Positions 24,377 to 30,466 of a stretch of DNA of 64,000 bases are shown here, piece by piece (the first letter of the stretch is position 1; every line of letters starts with the position of its first letter). The notes under the pieces were generated by a model that was given only the letters and a program-made list of their open reading frames with translations, was not told the DNA's origin and searched no databases. Location of the stretch: positions 1 through 64,000 of the IMG/VR virus record IMGVR_UViG_3300042341_000193; one strand, written 5' to 3'. The stretch is from a virus. The translations under genes and the position numbers were made by a program.

Positions 24377-24646
24377 ATGAAAGCACTAGAGAAGTTTATC
24401 GAGCAGAAGAATCACTGGAACAGTTTCTTCAAAGGCGAGCAATACGAGATCCAGAGTGCCAAGGGTCGCCAGCGTATCGCAGACATGATCGATGCCGCAT
24501 TGAGTCCGGAGAACTTGACCTGTGATGGCGAACTGAGCCGCACAGAAGTCAATCGTCGCTACAAGGAACTGATGACTGCGGCAAAGCAGTTGAAGAAGTT
24601 GGACCCGGCTGTTTCTTTTTACGAGTGGGAAGAGGAGATCATCTAA
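24377..24646 (+). CDS. 89-aa early protein, function unknown
   Basis: Good AAGGAG site and ATG. The product is predominantly helical and charged (KALEKFIEQKNHWNSFFKGE, RYKELMTAAKQLKKL), with no membrane segment. Its stop overlaps the next ATG (TAATG). Unrecognised. Confidence 0.72.
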   Translation: MKALEKFIEQKNHWNSFFKGEQYEIQSAKGRQRIADMIDAALSPENLTCDGELSRTEVNRRYKELMTAAKQLKKLDPAVSFYEWEEEII

Positions 24647-24858
24647 TGAAAGCAATGGTTACAACTGTTCTCCGTCAGGAGATTGAAGTGCCCGAGGGCA
24701 CGGATCGTCAAAGTGTGCTGGAGTTTCTGGCAGAGAACCAAAGCTTCACAGATGCGTTCTGTGGTGTTAGCGATATGACACAACGGTTCCGCATTGTTGA
24801 TATCAGTGTGGTGGAAGAAGAGATTACTGAACTTGGCGAGGAGAGCTACGATGCCTAA
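24646..24858 (+). CDS. 70-aa early protein, function unknown
   Basis: Started at ATG 24646 in a TAATG overlap. A small alpha/beta protein (MKAMVTTVLRQEIEVPEGTD) with an acidic C-terminus. It overlaps the next gene by 8 bp, so three genes from P7 form one operon. Confidence 0.7.
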   Translation: MKAMVTTVLRQEIEVPEGTDRQSVLEFLAENQSFTDAFCGVSDMTQRFRIVDISVVEEEITELGEESYDA

Positions 24859-25399
24859 TTGGTGTTCAAACGGTATTACACTGCGTCACGCAGACCCCCA
24901 AATGATCCAGCGGGCCGCCAAGGCTCTGCAAGAGGGCAAGTTCCTGCAGGAGTTCATTCCTTGCCCTGCCGAACTGCTGGACACTGTGGCTCAGATGGGC
25001 ACCAACGATGCTGAAAAAGCTAACCGAGAGAAGTACGGATACAGTTCCTGGTATGACTTCAATGTGGCCAACTGGGGCACCAAGTGGGATGTAGAGTCTA
25101 GCAATGTAGAGATCGAGGATGCTAACACTGTCACAGCTGGCTTCGACAGTGCCTGGGCACCACCCATCCGTGCATATGAGCAGTTGATGGACTTGGGCTT
25201 TGATCTAGTGGCCTTCTACTACGAGCCTGGCATGCAGTTTGTGGGCAAGTGGGACAACGGTAGTGACGACTGCTGTGAGTACGGTGGCGCAACTGCTGAC
25301 ACGGTGCGTGACATGATCGGCGAGGAGTTAGACGACTACTTCTGCATCAGCGAGAGTATGGCTGACTGGGAAGAAGAGAACCAAGAGGATCAAGAATAA
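24851..25399 (+). CDS. Api92-like protein with YubB ferredoxin-like domain
   Basis: The 182-aa product begins MPNWCSNGITLRHADP, the strongly conserved opening of the Api92/YubB (DUF1281-type) family found in phages and plasmids. Repeated Trp/Tyr-rich segments (WGTKWDVESSNV, FDSAWAPPIRAYEQL, FYYEPGMQFVGKW) also fit. The ferredoxin-like name refers to the fold, not to Fe-S binding. The family is widespread but its molecular role is unknown. Confidence 0.85.
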   Translation: MPNWCSNGITLRHADPQMIQRAAKALQEGKFLQEFIPCPAELLDTVAQMGTNDAEKANREKYGYSSWYDFNVANWGTKWDVESSNVEIEDANTVTAGFDSAWAPPIRAYEQLMDLGFDLVAFYYEPGMQFVGKWDNGSDDCCEYGGATADTVRDMIGEELDDYFCISESMADWEEENQEDQE

Positions 25400-25405
25400 C
25401 CCTAC

Positions 25406-25419
25406 AGCCCCCAGGGGCT
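25406..25419 (+). terminator. Hairpin before P8
   Basis: AGCCC pairs with GGGCT with a 4-nt loop, followed by TTTGG and the P8 -35 region. Confidence 0.5.
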
Positions 25420-25423
25420 TTGG

Positions 25424-25452
25424 TTGCTCGTTTTACAAAACAGTGTTATAAT
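25424..25452 (+). promoter_or_regulatory. Early promoter P8
   Basis: TTGCTC and TATAAT, 17-bp spacer with ACAAAACAG, a degenerate form of the spacer motif. Confidence 0.75.
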
Positions 25453-25482
25453 ACACACATGTTAAAACAAACAGGAACCAAA

Positions 25483-25659
25483 ATGTTAAAAATGTATACA
25501 CTGCAACGCAATAACACTTATCTAATTGCAGGAAAATTTGTGCCGCTAGCAGTAGCACAAAAAAATAAAGCAAGCATGTACAAATATAAAACTATGCTCG
25601 CACATGCAACACAAAGCATTAAGCAAGCAGGAGACACTGTAGCAGTGTTTACTTTATAA
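25483..25659 (+). CDS. 58-aa basic early protein
   Basis: I choose ATG 25483 because AGGAAC lies about 7 nt upstream; an earlier ATG at 25459 has no ribosome site. The product (MLKMYTLQRNNTYLIAGKFV) is Lys- and Ala-rich and probably nucleic-acid binding, by charge alone. Confidence 0.65.
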   Translation: MLKMYTLQRNNTYLIAGKFVPLAVAQKNKASMYKYKTMLAHATQSIKQAGDTVAVFTL

Positions 25660-25677
25660 CCCTACAGCACATAGGGT
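25659..25677 (+). terminator. Hairpin before P9
   Basis: ACCCTA pairs with TAGGGT around a 7-nt loop, followed by CTTTGG leading into the P9 -35. Confidence 0.55.
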
Positions 25678-25683
25678 CTTTGG

Positions 25684-25712
25684 TTGCCCTGTGTACCTTT
25701 TTGCGTTATAAT
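25684..25712 (+). promoter_or_regulatory. Early promoter P9
   Basis: TTGCCC and TATAAT, 17-bp spacer. Confidence 0.75.
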
Positions 25713-25742
25713 ACACACATGTTAAACGAAAAGGAAATTAAA

Positions 25743-26129
25743 ATGCAAACATACACTACACTGCACACAAACGGACTCGGCTACTGGAGCCGCACAGCTA
25801 AAGCTGTAGACGTTACGAAACTAGACTTGCAGTTCATTAACGACGAGAGAGACTTCGGCGAGCTGTGTGTGTACTTTACAGCAGACAGCTGGGACGTTAA
25901 CACAATGGGACTAATTTACACAGACAAGCAGTTTAAAGCAGAACTGCGTGAGTACTTGGTTACGTTGGGCTTTACGCAAGCAGAAGCAAACGACGTGGAG
26001 TACAGCGAGCAGGGTATGCAGGGCGACAATTACGTGTCGTGCGATGTAGGAGATAAGTTTATTGCGGGCTTAATGCGTTTGGACCCCCAGCATGTTAACG
26101 CTGTGATTGCGGAGTGCGAGGGCATTTAA
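25743..26129 (+). CDS. 128-aa early protein, function unknown
   Basis: ATG 25743 follows AAGGAAA. The acidic protein (MQTYTTLHTNGLGYWSRTAK) has alternating beta and helical segments and no membrane region. It is a single-gene unit between P9 and P10. No family is recognised. Confidence 0.72.
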   Translation: MQTYTTLHTNGLGYWSRTAKAVDVTKLDLQFINDERDFGELCVYFTADSWDVNTMGLIYTDKQFKAELREYLVTLGFTQAEANDVEYSEQGMQGDNYVSCDVGDKFIAGLMRLDPQHVNAVIAECEGI

Positions 26130-26155
26130 TAGTACAGTAAAGTGGAAGGGCATTG

Positions 26156-26184
26156 TTGACAGCAGTGCCCTTTTGCGTTATAAT
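26156..26184 (+). promoter_or_regulatory. Early promoter P10
   Basis: TTGACA and TATAAT, 17-bp spacer, no clear GGTAAAACC. Confidence 0.85.
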
Positions 26185-26211
26185 ACACACATACACTAAA
26201 CAGGAGCAGAC

Positions 26212-26367
26212 ATGAAGCGTACAGATGTTGAAGAGCTGTTGGGAAAGATGGAACAGTTTGCGGACTTCCTGTTTGCACAGGGCAAGAACTGTGCAGGCAA
26301 TGAGCTGTTGGGCTTTATTGAGACCGCAGATGCTGTGTTAGAGGACTGCGAGTTGGAGGCGGAATGA
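26212..26367 (+). CDS. 51-aa acidic early protein
   Basis: ATG 26212 after CAGGAG. The product (MKRTDVEELLGKMEQFADFL) is helical and acidic with a Cys-containing centre. Its stop overlaps the next start (ATGA). The RBS, promoter and coupling make it credible despite its size. Confidence 0.72.
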   Translation: MKRTDVEELLGKMEQFADFLFAQGKNCAGNELLGFIETADAVLEDCELEAE

Positions 26368-26588
26368 TTACAGCGGACAAACTCAAACTCCTCACCAACA
26401 TGCCAGCAGTTATGCTAGAGCAGGCACTGCCCGTCAAAGGCCGACCCAAACTCAAGACAGCCCGCTTCCTGGGCATCACCAACGGGCACGAGTTCTGCTA
26501 CCTTGTGACAGACACTGATGACGGTGCGGGCAAACTGTTCCTCAAGTATGACCCTACAGCGGATAAGGTTTCTGCTACGCTGGCTTGA
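26364..26588 (+). CDS. 74-aa early protein, function unknown
   Basis: Coupled by ATGA to the gene before. The protein is helix then beta (LLTNMPAVMLEQALPVKGRP, TARFLGITNGHEFCYLVTDT). Its stop codon overlaps the -35 of P11 (CTTGACA). Unrecognised. Confidence 0.7.
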   Translation: MITADKLKLLTNMPAVMLEQALPVKGRPKLKTARFLGITNGHEFCYLVTDTDDGAGKLFLKYDPTADKVSATLA

Positions 26589-26613
26589 CAAGTTGGCAAA
26601 ATCTTGTTATAAT
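26585..26613 (+). promoter_or_regulatory. Early promoter P11
   Basis: TTGACA and TATAAT, 17-bp spacer with GGCAAAATC, a near match to the spacer motif; CATCGCAACAAGGAG leader. Confidence 0.88.
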
Positions 26614-26638
26614 ACATACATCGCAACAAGGAGTAGAC

Positions 26639-26902
26639 ATGCTTACAGTCAATCAAACTACCCGCTCTTACACTGGCAAGCCCGGCTGCATGTGCGGATG
26701 CAATGGCACTTACAACGAGGGCGAACGTGCTCGTAAGATGGCTATAACTGCTCTGCTTAAAAACCCTGCTGTGCGCTACGACAGCTGGAACGATGGGCAA
26801 GAGGGCGCTGTGTTTGTTGTTACAGCTACCCGCAATCGTGTACTTTATCTTACAGCAGAGGGCGTGAAAGCTGTTGAAGCTATGGGCGTAAAGCCCGAGT
26901 AA
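26639..26902 (+). CDS. 87-aa early protein with CMCGCNG motif
   Basis: Started at ATG 26639; upstream in-frame codons read through the promoter. A small Cys cluster (CMCGCNG, about residues 17-23) near the N-terminus could bind metal. The rest is alpha/beta (GAVFVVTATRNRVLYLTAEG). The function is unknown. Confidence 0.72.
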   Translation: MLTVNQTTRSYTGKPGCMCGCNGTYNEGERARKMAITALLKNPAVRYDSWNDGQEGAVFVVTATRNRVLYLTAEGVKAVEAMGVKPE

Positions 26903-26918
26903 GCTGTAGGGTCTTTGG

Positions 26919-26947
26919 TTGACAGGGTAGCCAAACAGTGTTATAAT
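26919..26947 (+). promoter_or_regulatory. Early promoter P12
   Basis: TTGACA and TATAAT, 17-bp spacer with degenerate motif GCCAAACAG. Confidence 0.88.
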
Positions 26948-26974
26948 ACACACATACACAACAAAGGAGCTGAT

Positions 26975-27217
26975 ATGAATATGTCTTACTGCATGTTTGA
27001 GAACACAATGAATGATCTGCGTCACTGCGTGGAAGCAATGGACAATGCGGACTCTATGAGCGAGCTGGACTTGAGCCGCACTGAGAAAGCAGCTTATGAG
27101 TATATGCGCGAGCTGTGCCAAAACTTCCTGGACTGTGCAGAGCGCCTGGAGCAAGAGGAAGCTGACGGACAGCCCGACGAAGCGCAAGAGTGGGCAGACT
27201 TTGATCCCGATTGCTGA
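26975..27217 (+). CDS. 80-aa acidic helical early protein
   Basis: ATG 26975 after AAGGAG. The product (MNMSYCMFENTMNDLRHCVE) is helical, contains several Cys and ends in a strongly acidic tail. No family is recognised. Confidence 0.7.
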   Translation: MNMSYCMFENTMNDLRHCVEAMDNADSMSELDLSRTEKAAYEYMRELCQNFLDCAERLEQEEADGQPDEAQEWADFDPDC

Positions 27218-27219
27218 AA

Positions 27220-27276
27220 TGTCAACCCCTGCCATTAGACCCTGCAACACGCCTGGGTACTTCGCAGGGGTTGACA
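27220..27276 (+). repeat. 55-bp hairpin element, copy 1 (includes -35 of P13)
   Basis: TGTCAACCCCTGC (27220-27232) and GCAGGGGTTGACA (27264-27276) are a perfect 13-bp inverted repeat enclosing ACCC/GGGT. The right arm contains the P13 -35 hexamer. A near-identical copy lies at 32311-32361. Confidence 0.8.
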
Positions 27277-27299
27277 GTTTGGTAAAACCTTGCTATAAT
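27271..27299 (+). promoter_or_regulatory. Early promoter P13
   Basis: TTGACA and TATAAT, 17-bp spacer with GGTAAAACC; the -35 lies in the hairpin's 3' arm. Confidence 0.9.
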
Positions 27300-27330
27300 T
27301 AACACTTACACAAACACACTGGAGCACACA

Positions 27331-27744
27331 ATGGGTACACGAAGCACTATCGCACTTGAGTTTGCAGATGGCACAGTACAGCAAGTCTACTGTCACTGGG
27401 ACGGCTACCTGGCACACAACGGCCAGCTCTTGCTCAAGCACTACAGCGATCCGTTCAAACTGCGTGACTTGATTGACTTGGGCGGTTTCTCAAGCCTGTG
27501 CGACTCTGTTGAGGAAACTAAACAGGGTGCCTACACACAACGCGGTGAAGAGTTGTCGATTGAGAAATACAAAGACATTGAGGACTATTACAAAAATGTC
27601 AGCGGCGAGGAGTACGACTACATCCTCAGCATGAACTGGAAAGGCAAGGCTCAGTGGTATGTTCGTCACTACGGCACACAAGAGAATTGGATTCCGTTAG
27701 AACTGGCATTTGAACAAGAGAAGCAAGAGGAGGAAATGGAATGA
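27331..27744 (+). CDS. Conserved phage protein (MGTRST family), function unknown
   Basis: The 137-aa product opens MGTRSTIALEFADGTVQQVY followed by CHWDGYL, a recurring opening in phage hypothetical proteins I recognise but cannot name functionally. It is alpha/beta, with an acidic C-terminal tail. Its stop overlaps the following HTH gene start (ATGA). Confidence 0.8.
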   Translation: MGTRSTIALEFADGTVQQVYCHWDGYLAHNGQLLLKHYSDPFKLRDLIDLGGFSSLCDSVEETKQGAYTQRGEELSIEKYKDIEDYYKNVSGEEYDYILSMNWKGKAQWYVRHYGTQENWIPLELAFEQEKQEEEME

Positions 27745-27920
27745 GCAAGATCGCTGAACTGGCATACGACATTGAGCAACTGTACATCGATGGCATGAGT
27801 GCCAGAATGATTGCACTGACATTGGATTGCCCCGTGGAGATGGTCTACGGTTGGATTGAAGGCAACAGTGTTGCTGATACGCCACAAGAGGAGGAAGTCT
27901 ATTCGCCATATTTTGGTTGA
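27741..27920 (+). CDS. 59-aa helix-turn-helix protein
   Basis: Coupled by ATGA to the preceding gene and too short for most ORF filters. Residues 12-40 (YIDGMSARMIALTLDCPVEM, then VYGWIEG) form a clear helix-turn-helix of the small phage DNA-binding type. Its stop codon is the TGA inside the -35 TTGACA of P14, so the gene could report on or regulate that promoter. It is a candidate for the factor reading the repeated promoter motif, by inference only. Confidence 0.75.
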   Translation: MSKIAELAYDIEQLYIDGMSARMIALTLDCPVEMVYGWIEGNSVADTPQEEEVYSPYFG

Positions 27921-27945
27921 CAGTTCCTCCAAAAGAGGTTATAAT
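27917..27945 (+). promoter_or_regulatory. Early promoter P14
   Basis: TTGACA and TATAAT, 17-bp spacer without the motif. The -35 contains the stop codon of the HTH gene. Confidence 0.85.
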
Positions 27946-28002
27946 TAATACATGGACAGCGCGGTGCTGTTCGTACACACAGACAAACACAAAGGAAATT
28001 TT

Positions 28003-28422
28003 ATGTCTAAATCTTTTACCCATGCTGGCGTTTCTAAACAAGATGGCCAATTCAAAGTTCGTTTTGCCAATGACGCACTGCGTACCAAGGTGCTGATCAA
28101 GAACGGTCATACCGATATTGATATCATCGAGCTGAAACACGCTATGACCAAAGAGGACGCTGTTGCTTATCTCATGGAGATCGACTTTGCCACTACCAAC
28201 GGCAAGACCAATGCTGATGTGTTGGCTGCACTGGCTGCTGAGATCGACAAGCGTAGCGAAGTGCCTGCTAAAGAGGCTAAGGTTGCCAAAGCTGCAAAGG
28301 CCAAGCCTACTATGAAGGCTATCGAAGCCAAGGTGGCTGCTAAGAAGGCAGAAGCCAAACCCACTCCTACTAAAGCCCAAGTGATTGCCCAGCTGGCTGA
28401 CATGGAAGACGCCCCTTACTAA
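28003..28422 (+). CDS. 139-aa early protein with Lys/Ala-rich tail
   Basis: ATG 28003 after AAGGAAA. Residues 1-85 form an alpha/beta domain (FKVRFANDALRTKVLIKNGH, ELKHAMTKEDAVAYL). Residues 88-125 are a Lys/Ala repeat tail (KEAKVAKAAKAKPTMK), probably disordered and nucleic-acid binding. The C-terminal TPTKAQVIAQLADMEDAPY looks like a short anchor motif. The function is unknown. Confidence 0.75.
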   Translation: MSKSFTHAGVSKQDGQFKVRFANDALRTKVLIKNGHTDIDIIELKHAMTKEDAVAYLMEIDFATTNGKTNADVLAALAAEIDKRSEVPAKEAKVAKAAKAKPTMKAIEAKVAAKKAEAKPTPTKAQVIAQLADMEDAPY

Positions 28423-28494
28423 GAATAACCCCTGCAGTGTGCGTAGAGGCAATGTCAATAAGTCCTCTTCGATAACATGTATAACGGGGTATTC
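28423..28494 (+). other. Structured leader between genes
   Basis: GAATAACCCC (28423-28432) pairs with GGGGTATTC (28486-28494) with one bulge, and inside it AGAGG (28445-28449) pairs with CCTCT (28464-28468). It ends 12 bp before the next ATG, so it could control its translation. Confidence 0.5.
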
Positions 28495-28506
28495 AGAGAG
28501 AACACT

Positions 28507-28725
28507 ATGAGTAGATTAGATTATATTGGTCGTCCTTGGACGGCATTCGATCCGGAGAACAAGCAACACCGCAAATGGTTTGCAGAGTTCCAAAGGTCCG
28601 GTACTTGGGGTCGTTGCCCTGTTCGATTCATTGTTTCGGATCAGCACGGGGATTTGATTACCCTTATCCAGCGTAAACTGATCGGACATTATGTCGATCG
28701 TGAATTTGGCAAAATTAGTGCTTGA
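28507..28725 (+). CDS. 72-aa early protein, function unknown
   Basis: ATG 28507 (MSRLDYIGRPWTAFDPENKQ) preceded by GAGAG. The product is basic with Trp and His. I see no clear promoter of its own, so it is probably read from P14 through the structured leader. Unrecognised. Confidence 0.68.
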   Translation: MSRLDYIGRPWTAFDPENKQHRKWFAEFQRSGTWGRCPVRFIVSDQHGDLITLIQRKLIGHYVDREFGKISA

Positions 28726-28750
28726 TTTACCAGTCAGTCTTCTCTATAAT
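28722..28750 (+). promoter_or_regulatory. Early promoter P15
   Basis: TTGATT and TATAAT, 17-bp spacer. The -35 overlaps the previous stop codon. Confidence 0.75.
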
Positions 28751-28790
28751 AGATAATAACTGCACAGCAGTATCTAACAAGGAAGACAAA

Positions 28791-29060
28791 ATGAAAACGA
28801 TTAATCCAGAAACCAAAGCCGGGAAACTATTCACAGCATTGAAAGCAGGCGAGGCATTGACTCCTGCACAGGCTGCAAAGCGTTTCGGTATCAAGAATGT
28901 CACAGCTGAAGTCAGCCGTATTCGTCAAAGCGGTTTCGCAGTGTATGCAAACAACCGCAAAGCCGGTAACGGTGTTGAAGTGACCGAGTATGTTATGGGT
29001 CAACCAAGCCGCAAGATCATTGCCGCAGGTTACAAGGCTATGGCTCTCGGCCTTGCGTAA
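28791..29060 (+). CDS. Winged-helix/HTH DNA-binding protein
   Basis: ATG 28791 after AAGGAAG. The 89-aa product has LTPAQAAKRFGIKNVTAEVS (about residues 25-44), a helix-turn-helix that places the recognition helix at NVTAEVSRIRQ, followed by a wing-like GFAVYANNRKAGNGVEVTEY. The same layout recurs in T4-like phages. It may regulate early transcription. No other catalytic motif. Confidence 0.78.
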   Translation: MKTINPETKAGKLFTALKAGEALTPAQAAKRFGIKNVTAEVSRIRQSGFAVYANNRKAGNGVEVTEYVMGQPSRKIIAAGYKAMALGLA

Positions 29061-29081
29061 GTAGAGAGTTCGCTCCGAAGT

Positions 29082-29145
29082 CCTGGGGGTAGTGTCCCAG
29101 GCAAACCCCCGAGCCCTGCCACGCTGTGAAGCTGTTGCGGGGCTC
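29082..29145 (+). terminator. Competing hairpins after the HTH gene
   Basis: CCTGGG (29082-29087) pairs with CCCAGG (29096-29101). The overlapping GGGGGT (29085-29090) could instead pair with ACCCCC (29105-29110). Downstream GAGCCC (29111-29116) pairs with GGGCTC (29140-29145), then CCTTTTG. This is an attenuator-like layout. Confidence 0.5.
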
Positions 29146-29179
29146 ACCTTTTGTGGCAAAAATACAACACCAAAAGAGG

Positions 29180-29208
29180 TTGACAGAGTGGTAAAACCTT
29201 GCTATAAT
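29180..29208 (+). promoter_or_regulatory. Early promoter P16
   Basis: TTGACA and TATAAT, 17-bp spacer with GGTAAAACC. An ATG lies 7 nt after the -10 box. Confidence 0.9.
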
Positions 29209-29214
29209 ACATAC

Positions 29215-29487
29215 ATGAACTTAAACAATGTCGACGAAGAATGGTTCCGCAGAGATCGAAGCTTTCGTATCATAGGCAATGATCAAGTAGGCTATCATGT
29301 CCGAGCCTGTGGAAACCATCGTGTTCTCAGCGATAGAGAAGAGCCCTTAAAGACCCTACAAGACGCAAGGAATTGGTTGACAGAATACTATCCCGGTGTT
29401 ATAATACATACATCGCAACAAGGAGCAGTCAATGAGCTACATTGTTTTCAAACACAACAAGGAATACGGTCCACGCAAAGGACTTGA
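29215..29487 (+). CDS. Overlapping early ORF, probably leaderless
   Basis: The ATG at 29215 sits at the expected start point of P16, so the message would be leaderless. The first 55 residues (MNLNNVDEEWFRRDRSFRII) look like a real alpha/beta protein. The rest reads through promoter P17 (NWLTEYYPGVIIHTSQQG) and 56 bp into the next gene. Either the gene is truly overlapping, or it was truncated when a promoter cassette was inserted in its 3' end. Confidence 0.5.
   Translation: MNLNNVDEEWFRRDRSFRIIGNDQVGYHVRACGNHRVLSDREEPLKTLQDARNWLTEYYPGVIIHTSQQGAVNELHCFQTQQGIRSTQRT
29377..29405 (+). promoter_or_regulatory. Early promoter P17 (inside an ORF)
   Basis: TTGACA and TATAAT, 17-bp spacer, with the CATCGCAACAAGGAG leader. 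Confidence 0.88.
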
Positions 29488-29635
29488 AGGACCCTTCCAC
29501 TATCCCAATGGCCGTGTTGCCTACTACGATCCTAAGGAAGGCCGCTACTGGGATCCACGGACTGACTTCTACCTCGAGACTGAGGAAGCCGCTGAACTCC
29601 AGAACTCGATCTTCGGAGTGCTGAAACGTGCTTAA
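29432..29635 (+). CDS. 67-aa early protein, function unknown
   Basis: ATG after AAGGAG (MSYIVFKHNKEYGPRKGLEG). Aromatic and charged, with the C-terminal half helical. It overlaps the next gene by 8 bp. Unrecognised. Confidence 0.72.
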   Translation: MSYIVFKHNKEYGPRKGLEGPFHYPNGRVAYYDPKEGRYWDPRTDFYLETEEAAELQNSIFGVLKRA

Positions 29636-29813
29636 GATACATCCAGACCTTAACCCACTAGAGGTCATCCTAGTCGAAGAGGACATGGCCCGCAAGGGAA
29701 TCACACACTACACAATGACTCCGGGCAATGACTGCATCTGGGTCTACTACGGTTCTATGAACCTTTACTACATCTTCAACGAGGGTAAGATACATGACAT
29801 CCAAATCGATTAA
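29628..29813 (+). CDS. 61-aa early protein, function unknown
   Basis: Starts inside the previous gene's last codons (MLKIHPDLNPLEVILVEEDM). A small alpha/beta protein. It overlaps the following gene by 20 bp, so the three genes from P17 form one tightly packed operon. Confidence 0.68.
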   Translation: MLKIHPDLNPLEVILVEEDMARKGITHYTMTPGNDCIWVYYGSMNLYYIFNEGKIHDIQID

Positions 29814-30003
29814 AGTCTATCAGGAAACCACACAGTGGACAGACAGCAACGCCGGTAACCATGTCTACATCTTCAACGAGCGGGTTACAGGTCGAAGTGC
29901 CACAGCTATTGCCTACATACCTGCGGGCACAGATCAGGTAAAGAAGTTCCGTACACCGCTCAAGCTGGATCTCAAAGGGCGAACATTTAAAGAGTTGACT
30001 TGA
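29794..30003 (+). CDS. 69-aa early protein, function unknown
   Basis: MTSKSIKVYQETTQWTDSNA; beta-rich basic protein of the same operon. Its stop codon lies 3' of the P18 -35 hexamer, so gene end and promoter overlap. Unrecognised. Confidence 0.68.
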   Translation: MTSKSIKVYQETTQWTDSNAGNHVYIFNERVTGRSATAIAYIPAGTDQVKKFRTPLKLDLKGRTFKELT

Positions 30004-30023
30004 TAAATAATTGACTGTATAAT
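29995..30023 (+). promoter_or_regulatory. Early promoter P18
   Basis: TTGACT and TATAAT, 17-bp spacer. The next ATG (30030) is at the expected transcription start. Confidence 0.75.
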
Positions 30024-30029
30024 AGAACT

Positions 30030-30317
30030 ATGAAACGAATCCTTACTTCAATCGCACTGATCGCATCCTTGGGCACTGCACAGGCAGCTGGTCCAGAGGA
30101 TGTCTTGCTGGGTATCATCCTAGGCGGATTCATAGGCAATTCAATGGCTAAACAACAGCCCGTTCAGCCTCCTGTAATCGTTCAACAACCTCCTGTGATC
30201 TACCAACCACAACCGCAGATCATCTACCAACCCTTGCCCCCACAGCCGGTATGCTACCATACTCCGGTCTATAACGGCTATGGTCAGTTCTTTGGCTGGC
30301 GCACTCACTGTAGATAA
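30030..30317 (+). CDS. Exported Pro/Gln-rich protein
   Basis: A 95-aa protein with a classical signal peptide (MKRILTSIALIASLGTAQAA, cleavage likely after AQA), a short helical region with glycine-zipper look (LLGIILGGFIGNSM), then a Pro/Gln/Tyr repeat (PVIYQPQPQIIYQPLPPQP) and a C-terminal Cys-containing tail. It is probably periplasmic or membrane-associated. It would be translated from a leaderless message if P18 is used. The function is unknown. Confidence 0.72.
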   Translation: MKRILTSIALIASLGTAQAAGPEDVLLGIILGGFIGNSMAKQQPVQPPVIVQQPPVIYQPQPQIIYQPLPPQPVCYHTPVYNGYGQFFGWRTHCR

Positions 30318-30323
30318 AGATTC

Positions 30324-30398
30324 CTGGCCATAGTTCAATGGACAGAACATCTGCCTTCTAAGCAGTCAATCCAGGTTCGATTCCTGGTGGCCGGACCA
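30324..30398 (+). tRNA. tRNA-Arg (anticodon UCU), CCA encoded
   Basis: The cloverleaf is complete. Acceptor CTGGCCA (30324-30330) pairs with TGGCCGG (30388-30394) with one G-U. D stem GTTC/GAAC; anticodon stem TCTGC/GCAGT with a U-U at its outer pair and loop CTTCTAA (anticodon TCT at 30357-30359). T arm CCAGG-TTCGATT-CCTGG, discriminator A and encoded CCA. It reads AGA codons, often rare in proteobacteria. A terminator follows at once. Confidence 0.93.
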
Positions 30399-30401
30399 AA
30401 T

Positions 30402-30422
30402 AACCCTGCACTTGACAGGGTT
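30402..30422 (+). terminator. Rho-independent terminator containing the -35 of P19
   Basis: AACCCTG (30402-30408) pairs with CAGGGTT (30416-30422), followed by TCTTTTT. It ends the tRNA transcript, and its loop and 3' arm contain TTGACA of the next promoter. Confidence 0.8.
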
Positions 30423-30440
30423 TCTTTTTGATGTTATAAT
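30412..30440 (+). promoter_or_regulatory. Early promoter P19
   Basis: TTGACA and TATAAT, 17-bp spacer that doubles as the terminator T tract; CATCGCAACAAGGAG leader. Confidence 0.88.
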
Positions 30441-30466
30441 ACATACATCGCAACAAGGAGCACACA

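Noticed and set aside
30324-30398. A run of several tRNA genes
   Set aside because: Only one complete cloverleaf is seen. Other hairpins nearby lack a TTCGA-type T loop and CCA.
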